From an uncultured Collinsella sp. (lineage in GTDB: Bacteria > Actinomycetota > Coriobacteriia > Coriobacteriales > Coriobacteriaceae), in assembly GCA_905198825.1 (NCBI GenBank), contig CAJKEF010000103.1, positions 1 to 5,342 of the forward strand: a stretch of DNA of 5,342 nucleotides, written 5' to 3'. The position numbers and the translations under genes were made by a program. Below, piece by piece: positions 4,752 to 5,342 of this stretch. Within the stretch, counting starts at the first letter, position 1; the number at the start of each line of letters is the position of its first letter. Below the pieces are notes generated by a model, which did no database searches, had not been told where the DNA came from, and saw only the letters and a program-made list of their open reading frames with translations.

Positions 4752-4770
4752 GACGCACGCATGCGGCGTC
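4752..4770. repeat. Short inverted repeat between the REP cluster and the transposase gene
   Basis: GACGC (4752-4756) and GCGTC (4766-4770) are inverted around a 9-nt loop that contains the palindrome GCATGC. It lies 22 nt beyond the stop of the minus-strand transposase gene and could be its transcript end or the edge of the REP cluster. No T-run follows on the minus strand that would make it a typical terminator. Confidence 0.3.
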
Positions 4771-4792
4771 CCGATCGGCTCCGGCCCCTATC

Positions 4793-5342
4793 TCACGCTG
4801 CATCCTTCCAGCCTGCAGTAGCCTTGGTCACGCTTGTGGCGCCGATACCGGTGATACGGGCAATTTGCTTGACCGTGAGATGTGCCCGCCTGAGCCTCAG
4901 CAGGCAGGCATCGCGTTCGGGGCGTGGCAGGGCCTTGAGCAGCGCAGGATCTATGCTCGGCAGGACTTCGCGCGCAACGGAAAAGGCCTCCTCATCGGGG
5001 ATCCGCCGGCGTGGAAGAACCTCCACTGACCAGATGCGCCCGGCAACTTCCTCGAGATGCTCGCAATAACGACGAGACCCGCCGACAATATCGAGCATGG
5101 GGGCCGCATCACAGATGTCAAAGGGATCGTAGCCCAGCTGATATGCCTTATAGCTTGACCAGCGGTACGCCTCGAGCGAGTCAAGCGCACCCTTCACGGG
5201 ATTGAGATGAATATAGTCGAGCAGCTGCACTGCCTGCGTGTCCGACTCAACCGGGACCCGCGAATAGCGATTGTCAAACAGATGTCCCGTTCTCCCCGTT
5301 TTCCCATTGAAATACTTAGCATATGCCGTCAGCGCGCACTGC
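4793..5342 (-). CDS. REP-associated tyrosine transposase (RAYT, Y1/IS200-like), partial, start outside the window
   Basis: An open frame enters from the right edge and ends in TGA at 4793, giving 182 residues of C-terminal protein. It reads YAKYFNGKTGRTGHLFDNRY just inside the edge, then DYIHLNPVKG (codons 5218-5189) and RWSSYKAY (5164-5141). These are hallmarks of Y1 transposases of the RAYT group. The Tyr of DYIHLNP (5215-5213) is probably the catalytic nucleophile. The HUH metal motif should lie in the missing N-terminal part. The last 28 residues, LTVKQIARITGIGATSVTKA onward (4879-4796), look like a helix-turn-helix. No frameshift or stop interrupts the visible part. RAYTs are single-copy domesticated relatives of IS200 transposases that process REP palindromes, and the REP cluster lies 36 nt beyond its stop. 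The in-frame GTG at 5230 is internal, not the start. Confidence 0.88.
   Translation of the reverse strand, partial: QCALTAYAKYFNGKTGRTGHLFDNRYSRVPVESDTQAVQLLDYIHLNPVKGALDSLEAYRWSSYKAYQLGYDPFDICDAAPMLDIVGGSRRYCEHLEEVAGRIWSVEVLPRRRIPDEEAFSVAREVLPSIDPALLKALPRPERDACLLRLRRAHLTVKQIARITGIGATSVTKATAGWKDAA

Noticed and set aside
4625..4756. CRISPR array
   Set aside because: There are only a few diverged repeats, partly inverted, with no regular unique spacers and no cas gene; the REP/RAYT interpretation fits better.
4529..4762. 77-codon minus-strand open frame across the repeat cluster
   Set aside because: Its sequence is the translation of the terminator and GGGGACAGAC repeats (repeated LSPM segments), has no family similarity I recognise and lies within the REP cluster.

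Overview
This window carries the 5' part of a pyrimidine (UMP) biosynthesis operon on the minus strand, followed on the plus strand by a ribosomal protein gene and, at the right edge, a REP palindrome array beside a RAYT-type transposase gene on the minus strand. The high G+C content, the PyrR-led gene order pyrR-pyrB-pyrC-pyrK-pyrD, the Actinobacteria-like four-cysteine L28 and the style of the GGGGACAGAC repeats suggest an actinobacterium of the Coriobacteriia, perhaps Collinsella. The genus is an impression from sequence style, not a demonstrated assignment.

Layout. Positions 1-175 (-) hold the N-terminal part of pyrD (dihydroorotate dehydrogenase 1B), cut by the window edge. Then come 190-981 (-) pyrK (its FAD/2Fe-2S electron-transfer subunit), 1074-2363 (-) pyrC (dihydroorotase), 2347-3291 (-) pyrB (aspartate carbamoyltransferase) and 3296-3880 (-) pyrR (RNA-binding attenuation regulator). 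The order of transcription is pyrR > pyrB > pyrC > pyrK > pyrD. The first three genes are tightly packed, with a 4-nt gap and then a 17-nt overlap. A 92-nt gap with a terminator-like hairpin separates pyrC from pyrK. PyrB makes carbamoyl-aspartate, PyrC cyclises it to dihydroorotate, and PyrD/PyrK oxidises that to orotate with electrons passed to NAD+. The genes for carbamoyl phosphate synthase and for PyrE/PyrF are not in this window.

Regulation. The roughly 225-nt leader upstream of pyrR (about 3881-4105, -) can be folded by eye into a complete PyrR attenuation switch. It has a hairpin with a CGAGA loop (candidate PyrR target), an overlapping 11-bp antiterminator, and an intrinsic terminator ending in seven U residues. 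This is the most informative regulatory element in the window.

Right-hand side. From 4106 to 4331 there are divergent promoter candidates. rpmB (4332-4520, +) encodes a zinc-ribbon L28 and is followed by a strong terminator (4589-4621). Positions 4625-4756 hold a near-perfect long palindrome and related GGGGACAGAC repeats. Positions 4793-5342 (-) encode the C-terminal part of a REP-associated tyrosine transposase whose start lies outside the window. I found no wholly new system. The leads are the predicted pyr switch, the intra-operon hairpin before pyrK, and the RAYT with its repeats.
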